Source of the DNA: an uncultured Bacteroidaceae bacterium
GTDB lineage: Bacteria; Bacteroidota; Bacteroidia; Bacteroidales; Bacteroidaceae
Assembly: GCA_904502185.1 (NCBI GenBank)
Contig: CAJGDX010000060.1
Coordinates: 1 to 13,181, forward strand
Length of the DNA: 13,181 bases
Direction of reading: 5' to 3'
The position numbers and the translations under genes were made by a program. Every line of letters begins with the position of its first letter. The first letter of the stretch is position 1. Of the stretch, positions 1 through 7,227 are shown in pieces. Under the pieces are notes generated by a model that did not search any database, was not told where the DNA came from, and saw only the letters and a list, made by a program, of their open reading frames with translations.

Positions 1-674
1 GTTTCATCAATACTGTTCCAGTTGGCAGGGACACAATAACCTCTGTTTGCCACTGATTTTATTTTAGCATCGATAATGTCAAAACCTTCGGCCTTAAGTT
101 CGGGGCTCAACTTAACACGTACCTTGGCAGCAGCACGCAGCACATCTATGGTGCCCAATTGTTGCTCCTCCATCAGTTTGCCATCCTGATACTGGAATGT
201 GTATTTCTTTATACCCCACACAGGAATTGTACTTGTCAAGGGATATGTATAATCCAGTTTCTCTATCTGGGGAGTACCAACAGCATCATAGCTCATCCCG
301 TATTGTCTGTTTGTGCAGTTTGCAAGAACAACAAATTTGTACTCCGGTGCATTGGCAGGACCGGCATTCGAAGGAATAGATCCGGTGAATGCACAATAGA
401 ACAGTGTTCCTTCTGCTGTAGCCTCGCACTTGAGCATTGGAAGTTCGCCAATGAAACCACCTGAGAGGTCATAAGCAAGTACCCTTATCGACGATGTCTC
501 CAGACTTGAGGAATTGACGGTTCTGGTGAATGCAGGCGACTTCACATTCATAGAGAACGCAACAACCACATCAGCCTTCTCGTTATTGCCGCTGATATTC
601 AGCGCATCGTCGGTGCAGGCGTGGAGCAACAGCATCAGCATGCATAAAAGTATATATGATAGTCTGGCTTTCAT
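1..674 (-). CDS. Fimbrillin-like pilus lipoprotein, partial (C-terminus beyond window)
   Basis: The open frame starts at the ATG at 674-672 and runs off the left edge, giving 224 codons without a stop. It begins with a lipoprotein signal, hydrophobic residues 5-17 followed by LLHAC with Cys20, so export and lipidation are expected. Two motifs typical of Bacteroidales fimbrillin-like proteins are visible: IPVWG at about 150-154 and LRAAAKVRV at about 179-187. The latter marks the conserved strand of the N-terminal pilin lobe. The start lies 18 bp downstream of the Mfa2/FimB-like gene on the same strand, so co-transcription is likely. By position it matches accessory or tip components (the FimC-E or Mfa3-5 slot in P. 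gingivalis). Which one it is cannot be decided without the C-terminus. Confidence 0.85.
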   Translation of the reverse strand, partial: MKARLSYILLCMLMLLLHACTDDALNISGNNEKADVVVAFSMNVKSPAFTRTVNSSSLETSSIRVLAYDLSGGFIGELPMLKCEATAEGTLFYCAFTGSIPSNAGPANAPEYKFVVLANCTNRQYGMSYDAVGTPQIEKLDYTYPLTSTIPVWGIKKYTFQYQDGKLMEEQQLGTIDVLRAAAKVRVKLSPELKAEGFDIIDAKIKSVANRGYCVPANWNSIDE

Positions 675-692
675 CAGCTTGCAGATTTGAGG

Positions 693-1724
693 TTAGAAAT
701 CGGTATTCTGGAACACTAAGTGCCAAGAGTTGATGATGATGCGGCTGGTTGCCCACTGGCCGTGCTCGTCGAGGAAGAATGTGAGGTTGTACTCGTCCTG
801 ACGGTCGAGATACTCCTGGTCGCTCATTGCACGGTTATAGTGTCCCTTAACGAGCAATGCATAGTCCTTGAGAGGAATTGAGAGCACCTTCTCGTTCTCG
901 CGTACATTGTAGATTGAGAGCACGGGATTGTTTTCTGTTACCAGACGTCCAACAGTGAACTCGGCAAGAGCAACACTCACCGATGTCTGTGTACGTGTCA
1001 CGGGCTTGTTGTAGATATCGGAATTGATACCTGCTGAGCCGGCTGTCACGCTCCAGGGGCTGTATGTAAGCACCTCGTCGTCGAGAATTGTGTTGTCGTA
1101 TGCCATGTAACCATTCTCGTCCTTTATTTCGAAGATGAAATCGTCGGGGTTAACATCGAGGCCCGAGAGATGCTGAAGCACCACGCGCACTGTGTTGGTA
1201 TTCTTGGTGAGATTAAGTGTAACATAGTGTGTACCGTATGTTTCACTCAGTACCACACGCTGCTTGCCATGGTAGAGCTGGCCGACATCTTTTGTAACCT
1301 TACCACCCTCTTCGCGGTCCATGGTACAAGATATCTCCTCGAGCTTAGAGGAAGCAACTGTTGTATTGTGTACATCGAAATGTCCATCGGCCACGCCATC
1401 GCCACACCACGCCACAATGTCGTATGTGCCGGGCTTGAGTCCCTGCAGTTCCATGCTGTAGCCTTCGCGTGCAAGAACCTCACCGGTCTCTGTCTGCTTG
1501 AGCAAAAGAGCCTTTGTGTCGGCATCGTACACATACACCGTTACGTGCGACACGGTATTAGAGAATGCATCGGCATACTTCATGTTCATATCGTACCTGA
1601 ACTTCACATGATAGTGCAAAGAGCAATCGCCTTCGTCGTCGAAAATTGTTTTCTCGCAGGATGTCACTGCGAGTATTGCAAACATAAACAGTACAAGTTT
1701 GCTGAGTTTGGCCTTGATGTCCAT
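693..1724 (-). CDS. Mfa2/FimB-family pilus anchor lipoprotein
   Basis: This 343-residue protein has a lipoprotein signal (residues 7-22, AVTSC, Cys23) and the pattern of the Mfa2/FimB family. Visible landmarks are a Cys-x-x-x-Tyr start to the first strand (C34 to Y38), KFRYDMN at 41-47, VTVYVYDADT at 61-70, LKPGTYDIVAWCG at 96-108, LYHG at 150-153 and LTKNTNTVRVVL at 172-183. Family members are minor pilins that stay lipid-anchored in the outer membrane, cap the base of the type V pilus and limit its length. Placement right after the major pilin is the same as fimA-fimB and mfa1-mfa2. The 157-bp gap before it holds a strong hairpin and no recognised promoter, so expression may depend on read-through from the pilin gene. 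The start is preceded only by a weak AGAAAG stretch. Confidence 0.93.
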   Translation of the reverse strand: MDIKAKLSKLVLFMFAILAVTSCEKTIFDDEGDCSLHYHVKFRYDMNMKYADAFSNTVSHVTVYVYDADTKALLLKQTETGEVLAREGYSMELQGLKPGTYDIVAWCGDGVADGHFDVHNTTVASSKLEEISCTMDREEGGKVTKDVGQLYHGKQRVVLSETYGTHYVTLNLTKNTNTVRVVLQHLSGLDVNPDDFIFEIKDENGYMAYDNTILDDEVLTYSPWSVTAGSAGINSDIYNKPVTRTQTSVSVALAEFTVGRLVTENNPVLSIYNVRENEKVLSIPLKDYALLVKGHYNRAMSDQEYLDRQDEYNLTFFLDEHGQWATSRIIINSWHLVFQNTDF

Positions 1725-1800
1725 ATCTTTCTATTATTTCTTATTCACATTCATTAGGAGCCTTCATCTCGTTGCGGAAAACCCGCAGCCCCTTTCTTGC

Positions 1801-1830
1801 TCCAGTAAGGGCGATCAAGCCCTTACTGGA
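1801..1830 (-). terminator. Intercistronic hairpin after the major pilin gene (attenuator or mRNA-end stabiliser)
   Basis: A perfect 12-bp inverted repeat (arms TCCAGTAAGGGC at 1801-1812 and GCCCTTACTGGA at 1819-1830) encloses a 6-nt loop, 51 bp past the pilin stop on the minus strand. No T-tract follows, so it is not a canonical intrinsic terminator. A second small stem (1773-1777 with 1783-1787) lies just downstream. It probably marks a partial termination or processing point that keeps the anchor gene below the pilin gene. Confidence 0.6.
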
Positions 1831-1881
1831 AATATCGTCGGATACCCGAAGCCATATTAACGGATTCAGGCTATCGCTAAA

Positions 1882-3543
1882 TTACTGGAGAGTAACGTTC
1901 TGGTTAACCAACTGCCAAGAGAGGATGTTGATTCTTGCAGCGAGGTTAAGTACATCCTGAGGATCAACGGGCTCGGGAATGATTACCATTGAAGGATCGT
2001 AAACGGGAGTACCGAATCCCTTCACGCCGTCGATTGTGATGTCGTAGCAGTGGTTACGTACGATACCGTACTGAGCACCTGCTGTACCAAGGTGCTTGAT
2101 TGTGGTGTAGTAGTATGTGTAACCCTCTGTCCACATCTGAGCGGGCTCGATAGCTGCGATAGTTGTAGCAGCAGTTGCAAGTACTTCACCCTTAGCATTG
2201 TAGTATGTTACACCGTCTTTTGCTTTAACGAGAACCTCATAACGGTTATCTGTTGCAGTTGCAGCTGTCTGATAGAATGTTACATCGTTAACAGATACTG
2301 ATTTGTAGTATTTAACTGTCTCTCCACCTACTGTTTCTTCTCTATCAAATACATATACTTTTGAAGCAATAGTGTTGATCATTGCAGTCTTAAGGTCGTC
2401 GATTGTGTAGAGTACGTTGTACCACTTAGCAAGCTGGATTTCGTCACCATCCTCATCTACGAGCTGAGCTGCAACAAGAAGCTGTGAAGCCTGGTTGCCA
2501 GCACCTGTTGTTACGCTATTTTCTGCTGCATAAGGTTTTGTGTTCTCGAAATAGTAGTCATAAGCAGGTGTACCCTTAGCCATAAGAGCATTGAATGTCA
2601 AGTTGTGCGCGGGAGTAGCTGTTGTTTTTGCCCAGTATGAACGATAGTTTGCCTGTGCATTCCAAATAAGACCAAGAGCAGTAGCATCCCAAGTACCATC
2701 GATATCCTTGATAAGGTTAGCCTCGGCTGTTGCATTTGTTACATCCCAACCAAGAATCTTTGCATATACAGGATTACCGGCTGCATCTTTCATCTGCTTA
2801 GTACCATCTTTTGGATCATAAACGGGAATCTTAGCCAAGTTTACACCATCTTTAGCATGTACACGTACCTTAGCAGCTACACGCTCAACGTAGATTTCAA
2901 TGGGAGTAATGTTGAACTTGGTTACATCTGCGCCTGTGATAACTTTACCAGCTTCAACATTAAGTACATTTTCGTCGTTTGTAGTAAAGATATTTTCCTG
3001 TGAAATTACAGAAGCAACCACCTCAACTCTGTTGTCCTCATCGTAATATACAGAGTTAGACATTACAAAGTTTGTAGCGTTAACAACATCGCCCTCGTGG
3101 AGTGCGTTAATAACCTCAGCACCGAGCTCTACAAGATTTTTGCTACTGTAATCTACATCGCTGTTGATGATTGCAACAACCTTTGAAGGAGGAGCAACCT
3201 GGCTCTGCTTGATTACGAGGATAGCATCAGAAACTTCATCAACATTAGCACCTGCAGCACCCTCTGTCCAGTTAATAGCATTACCATTTGCAGATGTTAC
3301 ACTATAAGGTGCACCATCCGCTGCAAAGAAGTAGAAATCGATCTTAGATACTTTATTCTCATTGTCAGTACCTTTCTCATAGTCTCCTACTGCTTTTGTA
3401 ATAGTACCAGCAGACTTCAAATCTACCTTAATCAAGGCGTTTTTGCCTTCGTTGCCCTGAGGGATAGTAGAACCAGCCTCATCGTTTGTACAGCTTGCGA
3501 AGCCCATAGCTACCAAAGCTGCTGCCAAAAAGATTTTTTTCAT
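1882..3543 (-). CDS. Mfa1/FimA-type major pilin (type V pilus shaft)
   Basis: This 553-residue precursor starts with a lipoprotein signal (residues 3-17, FASC, Cys18). It ends in the conserved fimbrillin C-terminus: HCYDITIDGV from 498, GFGTPVYDP, IIPEP, and INILSWQLVNQNVTLQ as the last 16 residues. In the type V pilus family the lipidated propilin reaches the surface, a protease removes the N-terminal segment after an Arg or Lys, and strand exchange builds the shaft. Here Lys50 in TITKAV (47-52) lies where the family is normally cut, so processing there is inferred. The middle (about 60-430) shows no motif I can name, as expected for a variable surface pilin. No Shine-Dalgarno is seen; the start follows a long A/T-rich tract, common for highly expressed Bacteroidota genes. 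A 216-bp leader separates it from the upstream gene. Confidence 0.93.
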   Translation of the reverse strand: MKKIFLAAALVAMGFASCTNDEAGSTIPQGNEGKNALIKVDLKSAGTITKAVGDYEKGTDNENKVSKIDFYFFAADGAPYSVTSANGNAINWTEGAAGANVDEVSDAILVIKQSQVAPPSKVVAIINSDVDYSSKNLVELGAEVINALHEGDVVNATNFVMSNSVYYDEDNRVEVVASVISQENIFTTNDENVLNVEAGKVITGADVTKFNITPIEIYVERVAAKVRVHAKDGVNLAKIPVYDPKDGTKQMKDAAGNPVYAKILGWDVTNATAEANLIKDIDGTWDATALGLIWNAQANYRSYWAKTTATPAHNLTFNALMAKGTPAYDYYFENTKPYAAENSVTTGAGNQASQLLVAAQLVDEDGDEIQLAKWYNVLYTIDDLKTAMINTIASKVYVFDREETVGGETVKYYKSVSVNDVTFYQTAATATDNRYEVLVKAKDGVTYYNAKGEVLATAATTIAAIEPAQMWTEGYTYYYTTIKHLGTAGAQYGIVRNHCYDITIDGVKGFGTPVYDPSMVIIPEPVDPQDVLNLAARINILSWQLVNQNVTLQ

Positions 3544-3759
3544 AAATTAAATAAGTTAAATTAATTAAGTAATTTCGTTTGTTGTTTAATGTCCACGTCT
3601 ATCGAAAACTGTCCTTGACATTGTGCTGCAATGGCTGTTGCATAAACGTTTACATTGATAGATTGTGCAGTTGCCCTGCAACTATCCATGGTGTACGGCT
3701 CACCGTTTTGCGATTTATGCAGCACGGCTTGTTTGCCATACGGGGTCTTTTCATAAATT
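3544..3759 (-). other. Leader region between the DUF3868 gene and the major pilin gene
   Basis: This 216-bp stretch has no confident gene. I see no TTTG/TAnnTTTG promoter on the minus strand, so transcription probably reads through from the operon promoter. Two small stems are visible: 3669-3674 with 3678-3683 (AGTTGC/GCAACT, 3-nt loop) and 3627-3631 with 3638-3642. The last 40 bases before the pilin start are almost entirely A and T. A long open but ATG-poor frame crosses it (see findings). Confidence 0.4.
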
Positions 3760-5184
3760 TTATTTGTTTACTGCGTAATATGCCTTAAGCTTGGCACACT
3801 GTGCAAGCATTTCGTCTGCTTCGGTTATACCGGCCTCCTTGGCGCGGTTGAGATACTCCTCGGCTTTGTCGTACTCACCTACTGCGGTGTAGTAGATACC
3901 GGTTGTATAGACTGTTTCTATGGTGTCGCCAGCCTTGTCGAGGTGCTGCTTAGCCTTGGCGTGGTTGCCCTCGGCTATTGCTACGTTTGCAGCATTGAGG
4001 TTGGCAATGGGGTCGTTGGGGTACATCTTGACTGCTGTCTCGAAGACTTCGAGGTATTCCTTGCTGCCAGGGGTGTGAGCGTTTGCCGCAATGTAAAGTT
4101 CGTTGAGGCTAAGTTTGTTGGGTGCAGTGCGGAATATTTCGAGTATTTGGTTGACGTCAGTGTAGTCTACAATAGTGTATTCTATTTTATAATCAGTTTT
4201 ACGAAGGGCAGGGTAGTAGACTGCAAGCATAAACTGATAGTCGGCAGGCCACTTGGTCTTTATCTCCTGCTCTTTCTTGTCGGGAGCAAGGTCGCTGTCG
4301 ATGGCTGCGATAATATCGTTCTTGTTTACGAGGCTTGACGCTGCAACAAACTCGCGAAGACCTGCCCAGTTCTCGGGTTCGTAGTCGGTCTTGATAACCT
4401 CGTTGTCGAAGCTGTAAAGCTTGTTAACATAGTCTTTGAGCGCTGCTACACGACCCTTAGCAAGGCGGGTGTTGTTTGAGTAGGGACTCTCGGGTGATGC
4501 AAAACCCTTGAGGTAAAGGTGACGCACCTTGATATCTTTGTCGTTCTTAACAGAGTCGATAGTAGCGATAATCTTGCCCAACTCCTGTTCGTTGTTACGA
4601 TATGTGGGGTTAATGTCGGTGCGCGACACAACGAAGTCGATGTATGCGCTTCCCGAAAGTTCGCGCTGCTTAGAAAGCTCGGGCTTGGGCTGGATGTACT
4701 TGTAATGAGGCTTGAAGACGGGAATGTAGAAACCGCCAACACCTGCATACTCCTCCGAAATGAGGTTCTGACAACAGCCGCAAACTCTCTTTATGAAGTA
4801 GACGCTTGAGCCATCCATCCACGCCTCGTAGGGCACGGTAGCCTTATACTTGAGCACATCGGGCTCGGTGCCTTCTTTGTAGACTGTCTCGCCCTCGAAC
4901 ACCTCTTCTTCGCGACGCTGATAGTCGATGTAACGACCACGGCTGTAGATACCTATTGAAGAGAGTTCAACATAGTCGTCGCCATTCTTGAACGCGGGAA
5001 GGAGATGTACTGAACGACGGTTCTTGACATTAAGTTTTGAAACGTCGATATCCATCTCTATATTCATATTCTCGCCGTTCTTGACAAGATTGAGTTTGCT
5101 AACAGATACATCGGAAAGTTGCTGAGCCTGTACCGATGCTGCAAAGGCTGCAAGAACTGCTATTACAACTAATATCTTTTTCAT
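3760..5184 (-). CDS. DUF3868 / OmpA-like / TPR protein of the pilus operon (PgmA-like)
   Basis: This 474-residue protein has a type I signal peptide (cleavage expected after VQA, residue 20). Residues about 22-165 look like the DUF3868 N-terminal domain and carry a C-G-C-C cluster at 135-138. Residues about 175-340 resemble an OmpA-like domain, with GFASPESPYSNNTRLAKGRV at 227-246. The Asp that binds diaminopimelate in classical OmpA is replaced here (A-S-P in place of T-D), so peptidoglycan binding is doubtful. Residues about 355-465 form TPR-like helical repeats (NLNAANVAIAEGNHAKA; YTAVGEYDKAEEYLNRA). In P. gingivalis a protein of this kind (PgmA) sits directly before fimA and is described as pilus-associated. 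An AGAGGAAG sequence 5 bp before the ATG is a clear ribosome-binding site, and the gap to the upstream gene is only 13 bp. Confidence 0.88.
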   Translation of the reverse strand: MKKILVVIAVLAAFAASVQAQQLSDVSVSKLNLVKNGENMNIEMDIDVSKLNVKNRRSVHLLPAFKNGDDYVELSSIGIYSRGRYIDYQRREEEVFEGETVYKEGTEPDVLKYKATVPYEAWMDGSSVYFIKRVCGCCQNLISEEYAGVGGFYIPVFKPHYKYIQPKPELSKQRELSGSAYIDFVVSRTDINPTYRNNEQELGKIIATIDSVKNDKDIKVRHLYLKGFASPESPYSNNTRLAKGRVAALKDYVNKLYSFDNEVIKTDYEPENWAGLREFVAASSLVNKNDIIAAIDSDLAPDKKEQEIKTKWPADYQFMLAVYYPALRKTDYKIEYTIVDYTDVNQILEIFRTAPNKLSLNELYIAANAHTPGSKEYLEVFETAVKMYPNDPIANLNAANVAIAEGNHAKAKQHLDKAGDTIETVYTTGIYYTAVGEYDKAEEYLNRAKEAGITEADEMLAQCAKLKAYYAVNK

Positions 5185-5197
5185 CGTCTTCCTCTAT

Positions 5198-5782
5198 TTA
5201 AAATACATACATAATATTAAGAGCTGCCTTGGTGGGGCCAAAATAGTGATAGGGGACATTGCTTTCTGCCTTTCGACCGCAACCGCCACATTCGTATCTG
5301 TCGTACTCGGTGTAAATGTATCCGAGACCAACCTCGAGTTCAAGGTTGAAGTGACGCGAAAGTGCCCAGGCATAACCATAGGCAATGCCGCAACCGACTG
5401 CATAACCCTGATAACGTGATTTTTTCAACACAGAGAAATCGTTGCCGAAGAATTTGATATCGGTGTCGATGTTGCCAATATTATAAATACCACCTAACAG
5501 ATGCGCTCCTAAAAAATGCCCTTGGAAACGGTCGCAGAACCAATAGCGTAATTCGGGCTGAACGAGCCAATGCTTAATCTTTTTACCGTCGATGGTCCAA
5601 GCATTTAAGTTACCGGAAACATCGAGCGACCACTTGGGAGCAAGAGCAAATTCCATGCCTGCGTTGATGGTTGCAGTAGCGTCGTAGATGAGGTTGGTCT
5701 TTATACCCCACTCCTGAGCGTTAAGTTTTTGGCCCAGGCCGGCAAAAGCGACCAACAGGGCTATCAAAATGTGTTTCTTCAT
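5198..5782 (-). CDS. DUF3575 outer-membrane protein, first gene of the pilus operon
   Basis: This 194-residue protein has a type I signal peptide (hydrophobic 5-16, cleavage expected after LNA at 22). The rest alternates polar and hydrophobic residues in short strands and ends in aromatic Y-V-F, as in small beta-barrel outer-membrane proteins. The start of the mature protein (WGIKTNLIYDATATINAGME, 25-44) and the C-E-C-like cluster YECGGCGRK at 163-171 fit the DUF3575 family, which accompanies DUF3868 proteins in Bacteroidales pilus operons. By position it corresponds to FimX upstream of pgmA-fimA in P. gingivalis. Its biochemical role is not known to me; a part in secretion or assembly of the pilus is inferred from context. 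A consensus promoter lies about 85 bp upstream. Confidence 0.85.
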   Translation of the reverse strand: MKKHILIALLVAFAGLGQKLNAQEWGIKTNLIYDATATINAGMEFALAPKWSLDVSGNLNAWTIDGKKIKHWLVQPELRYWFCDRFQGHFLGAHLLGGIYNIGNIDTDIKFFGNDFSVLKKSRYQGYAVGCGIAYGYAWALSRHFNLELEVGLGYIYTEYDRYECGGCGRKAESNVPYHYFGPTKAALNIMYVF

Positions 5783-5868
5783 CGTTTATTTGTTTTTGCC
5801 AATGCAATTATTTTATATAAACTTTACCAAAGTCAGTATGCCTAAATATTTTAGACATTTTGCAACTT

Positions 5869-5901
5869 CAAAGTTACGACTTTTTTTATAAAGTAAACAA
5901 G
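5869..5901 (-). promoter_or_regulatory. Sigma-ABfr-type promoter of the pilus operon
   Basis: On the minus strand TAACTTTG (5876-5869) matches the -7 consensus TAnnTTTG exactly. CTTG at 5901-5898 is one base off the -33 TTTG and lies 21 bp away. The predicted transcription start near 5862 gives a leader of about 80 nt before the DUF3575 gene. Confidence 0.65.
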
Positions 5902-5942
5902 CTTTTCCCAACTTTTTTAAAGGTTCGTGAAATTTTGTAATA

Positions 5943-5951
5943 GGGGGGGGG
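5943..5951. repeat. Nine-G homopolymer tract
   Basis: A run of nine G (C on the pilus strand) lies about 41 bp upstream of the -33 element of the pilus promoter. Such tracts are prone to slipped-strand length change. It is intergenic, so any effect would be on transcription, not reading frame. Confidence 0.75.
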
Positions 5952-6183
5952 TAATTCGCTGTATATCAACACATTCTACATCACAAAACCCAACAGGCAC
6001 AGGCGTTTTAGAAGAAACTTTATTGCACATTTGTGCATCACATGTGAAACAATATTGCCAAATTGCACAATGCACGCACCGATGTGCATTCTAAAATCGG
6101 GCATTTTTCAGGATAAGAGCCAAATCCTAAGCAACTTAGAGGCTGCCCGAATTTGTAAAAAATAAACAAATACTGAAACAAAA

Positions 6184-6215
6184 TTTGCTTTTGCCGCAGT
6201 GATGCGCTATCTTTG
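6184..6215 (+). promoter_or_regulatory. Sigma-ABfr-type promoter of the thioredoxin-fold gene pair
   Basis: TTTG at 6184-6187, a 20-bp spacer and TATCTTTG at 6208-6215 form an exact match to the Bacteroidota -33/-7 consensus. The predicted start near 6222 leaves a leader of about 35 nt before the ATG at 6258. Confidence 0.75.
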
Positions 6216-6257
6216 TATATATCCTTCATAGGAAGGAGTGTTATTTAGACCGGGACC

Positions 6258-7169
6258 ATGAGACTATTTCATCTGATAACAGTAGCAACATTGCTGTTGG
6301 CTGCATGCAACAACGGAGCAGTCACACCACACAAGAAGGCCACAGAGAAGAGGAGTGCCACCGTGGAGAAAAACGACAAGGAGAGGTTTCTGGGAGAAAC
6401 TGTCATGAGCTACTGGGACAGCTACAATTTTGCCGATACTGCAGCCGGCAACATTGCCGAAGGCGAGCAGCGATTCTCGAATTTCCTGATGTTGCTGAAC
6501 TACACCGACTCTGCCATCGCAAGCTCTGCCATAGGAAGTTACATTAAACGAGGATATGCCAAACGAGAACTGCGTGGCAGATACGACGCGCTGATAAGAC
6601 ATTACCTCGACAACCCCGAATCGCCCATGAGAAACGATGCGGTATACGCCCATTTCCTGCGTTGCCAGTTGGCCTGCCTGACGACAGACGAGGCAGCTGC
6701 ACGCAGCAGGATAGAGTTCAAACTGCAGCTTGTAACGAAGAACCTGCCGGGCAGCATTGCGACCGATTTCAGACACATCGACCGAAAGGGGAATGTGTCG
6801 ACCCTGCACGCTACAGAGTCGCCACTGACACTCGTCATATTCAACGACCCCGAATGTGAAAACTGCAAGAGGATTATACCGCAGTTAAAGAGGGAGCCGC
6901 TGCTGAACATTCCAGAAGTAAAGGTGCTGATGATATACCCCGACGAAAACACGGAGTGCTGGAAAAGCCAGCAGGCCAACATGCCCGAGGGATGGACAGA
7001 CGCCTACAGCCCCGAAGGAGAGATTACAGGAAAACAGCTGTATCACACTCCTGCCATGCCGTCGCTATACCTGCTCGACAGCGAAAAAAGGATTATACTG
7101 AAGGATGCACACCCCGAGGTTGTAAAAATGGCTATAAAGAATATATTGACAGAAGGAGCAGTCAATTAG
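6258..7169 (+). CDS. Thioredoxin-fold lipoprotein (DUF5106-like N-terminal region)
   Basis: This 303-residue protein starts with a lipoprotein signal (LLLAAC, Cys17). Residues about 40-165 form a charged, helical region (RFLGETVMSYWDSYNFAD at 43-60) resembling the DUF5106 domain that precedes thioredoxin folds in many Bacteroidales proteins. Residues about 170-298 are the thioredoxin-like domain: strand LTLVIFNDPE, active-site C200-E-N-C203-K, and the cis-proline loop TPAMPSLYLLD with Pro268. The protein is probably tethered in the periplasm or outer membrane and acts in thiol-disulfide exchange, TlpA/ResA style. The substrate cannot be read from sequence. It has its own consensus promoter and is followed by a second, smaller protein of the same fold. 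The DUF name is recalled from family appearance, not searched. Confidence 0.85.
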   Translation: MRLFHLITVATLLLAACNNGAVTPHKKATEKRSATVEKNDKERFLGETVMSYWDSYNFADTAAGNIAEGEQRFSNFLMLLNYTDSAIASSAIGSYIKRGYAKRELRGRYDALIRHYLDNPESPMRNDAVYAHFLRCQLACLTTDEAAARSRIEFKLQLVTKNLPGSIATDFRHIDRKGNVSTLHATESPLTLVIFNDPECENCKRIIPQLKREPLLNIPEVKVLMIYPDENTECWKSQQANMPEGWTDAYSPEGEITGKQLYHTPAMPSLYLLDSEKRIILKDAHPEVVKMAIKNILTEGAVN

Positions 7170-7227
7170 CGTGAACTGCCACAGAAGTGGCACTGCACGG
7201 AATAACACACAACAAACACACTGAAGT

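Larger units (their letters stand above)
5783..6257. promoter_or_regulatory. Divergent control region between the pilus operon and the thioredoxin-fold genes
   Basis: This 475-bp region has no convincing gene. It holds a consensus promoter on each strand, a run of nine G at 5943-5951, a 13-bp palindrome CTAAATATTTTAG at 5842-5854 just downstream of the pilus -7 box, a cluster of TGCAC/GTGCA motifs with a perfect TCACATGTGA palindrome (6024-6088), and a set of nested inverted repeats at 6097-6150. No inverted repeats flank a promoter, so an invertible promoter switch is not indicated. Confidence 0.6.

Noticed and set aside
1170..1757. 195-codon plus-strand open frame antisense to the Mfa2-like gene
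   Set aside because: It is a shadow of a well-supported lipoprotein gene; the translation has no domain and is full of Cys and His.
1741..1767. Eight-codon ORF (MKAPNECE) just before the Mfa2-like start
   Set aside because: It is too short to tell from chance and has no ribosome-binding site or associated terminator stem downstream.
6038..6229. 63-codon minus-strand open frame in the divergent control region
   Set aside because: It covers the plus-strand consensus promoter and the nested repeats, and has no signal peptide, motif or ribosome-binding site.
5783..6257. Invertible promoter (phase switch) for the pilus operon
   Set aside because: No matching inverted repeats flank either promoter; the TCGGGCA/TGCCCGA pair encloses only 40 bp without a promoter, and no recombinase gene is seen.
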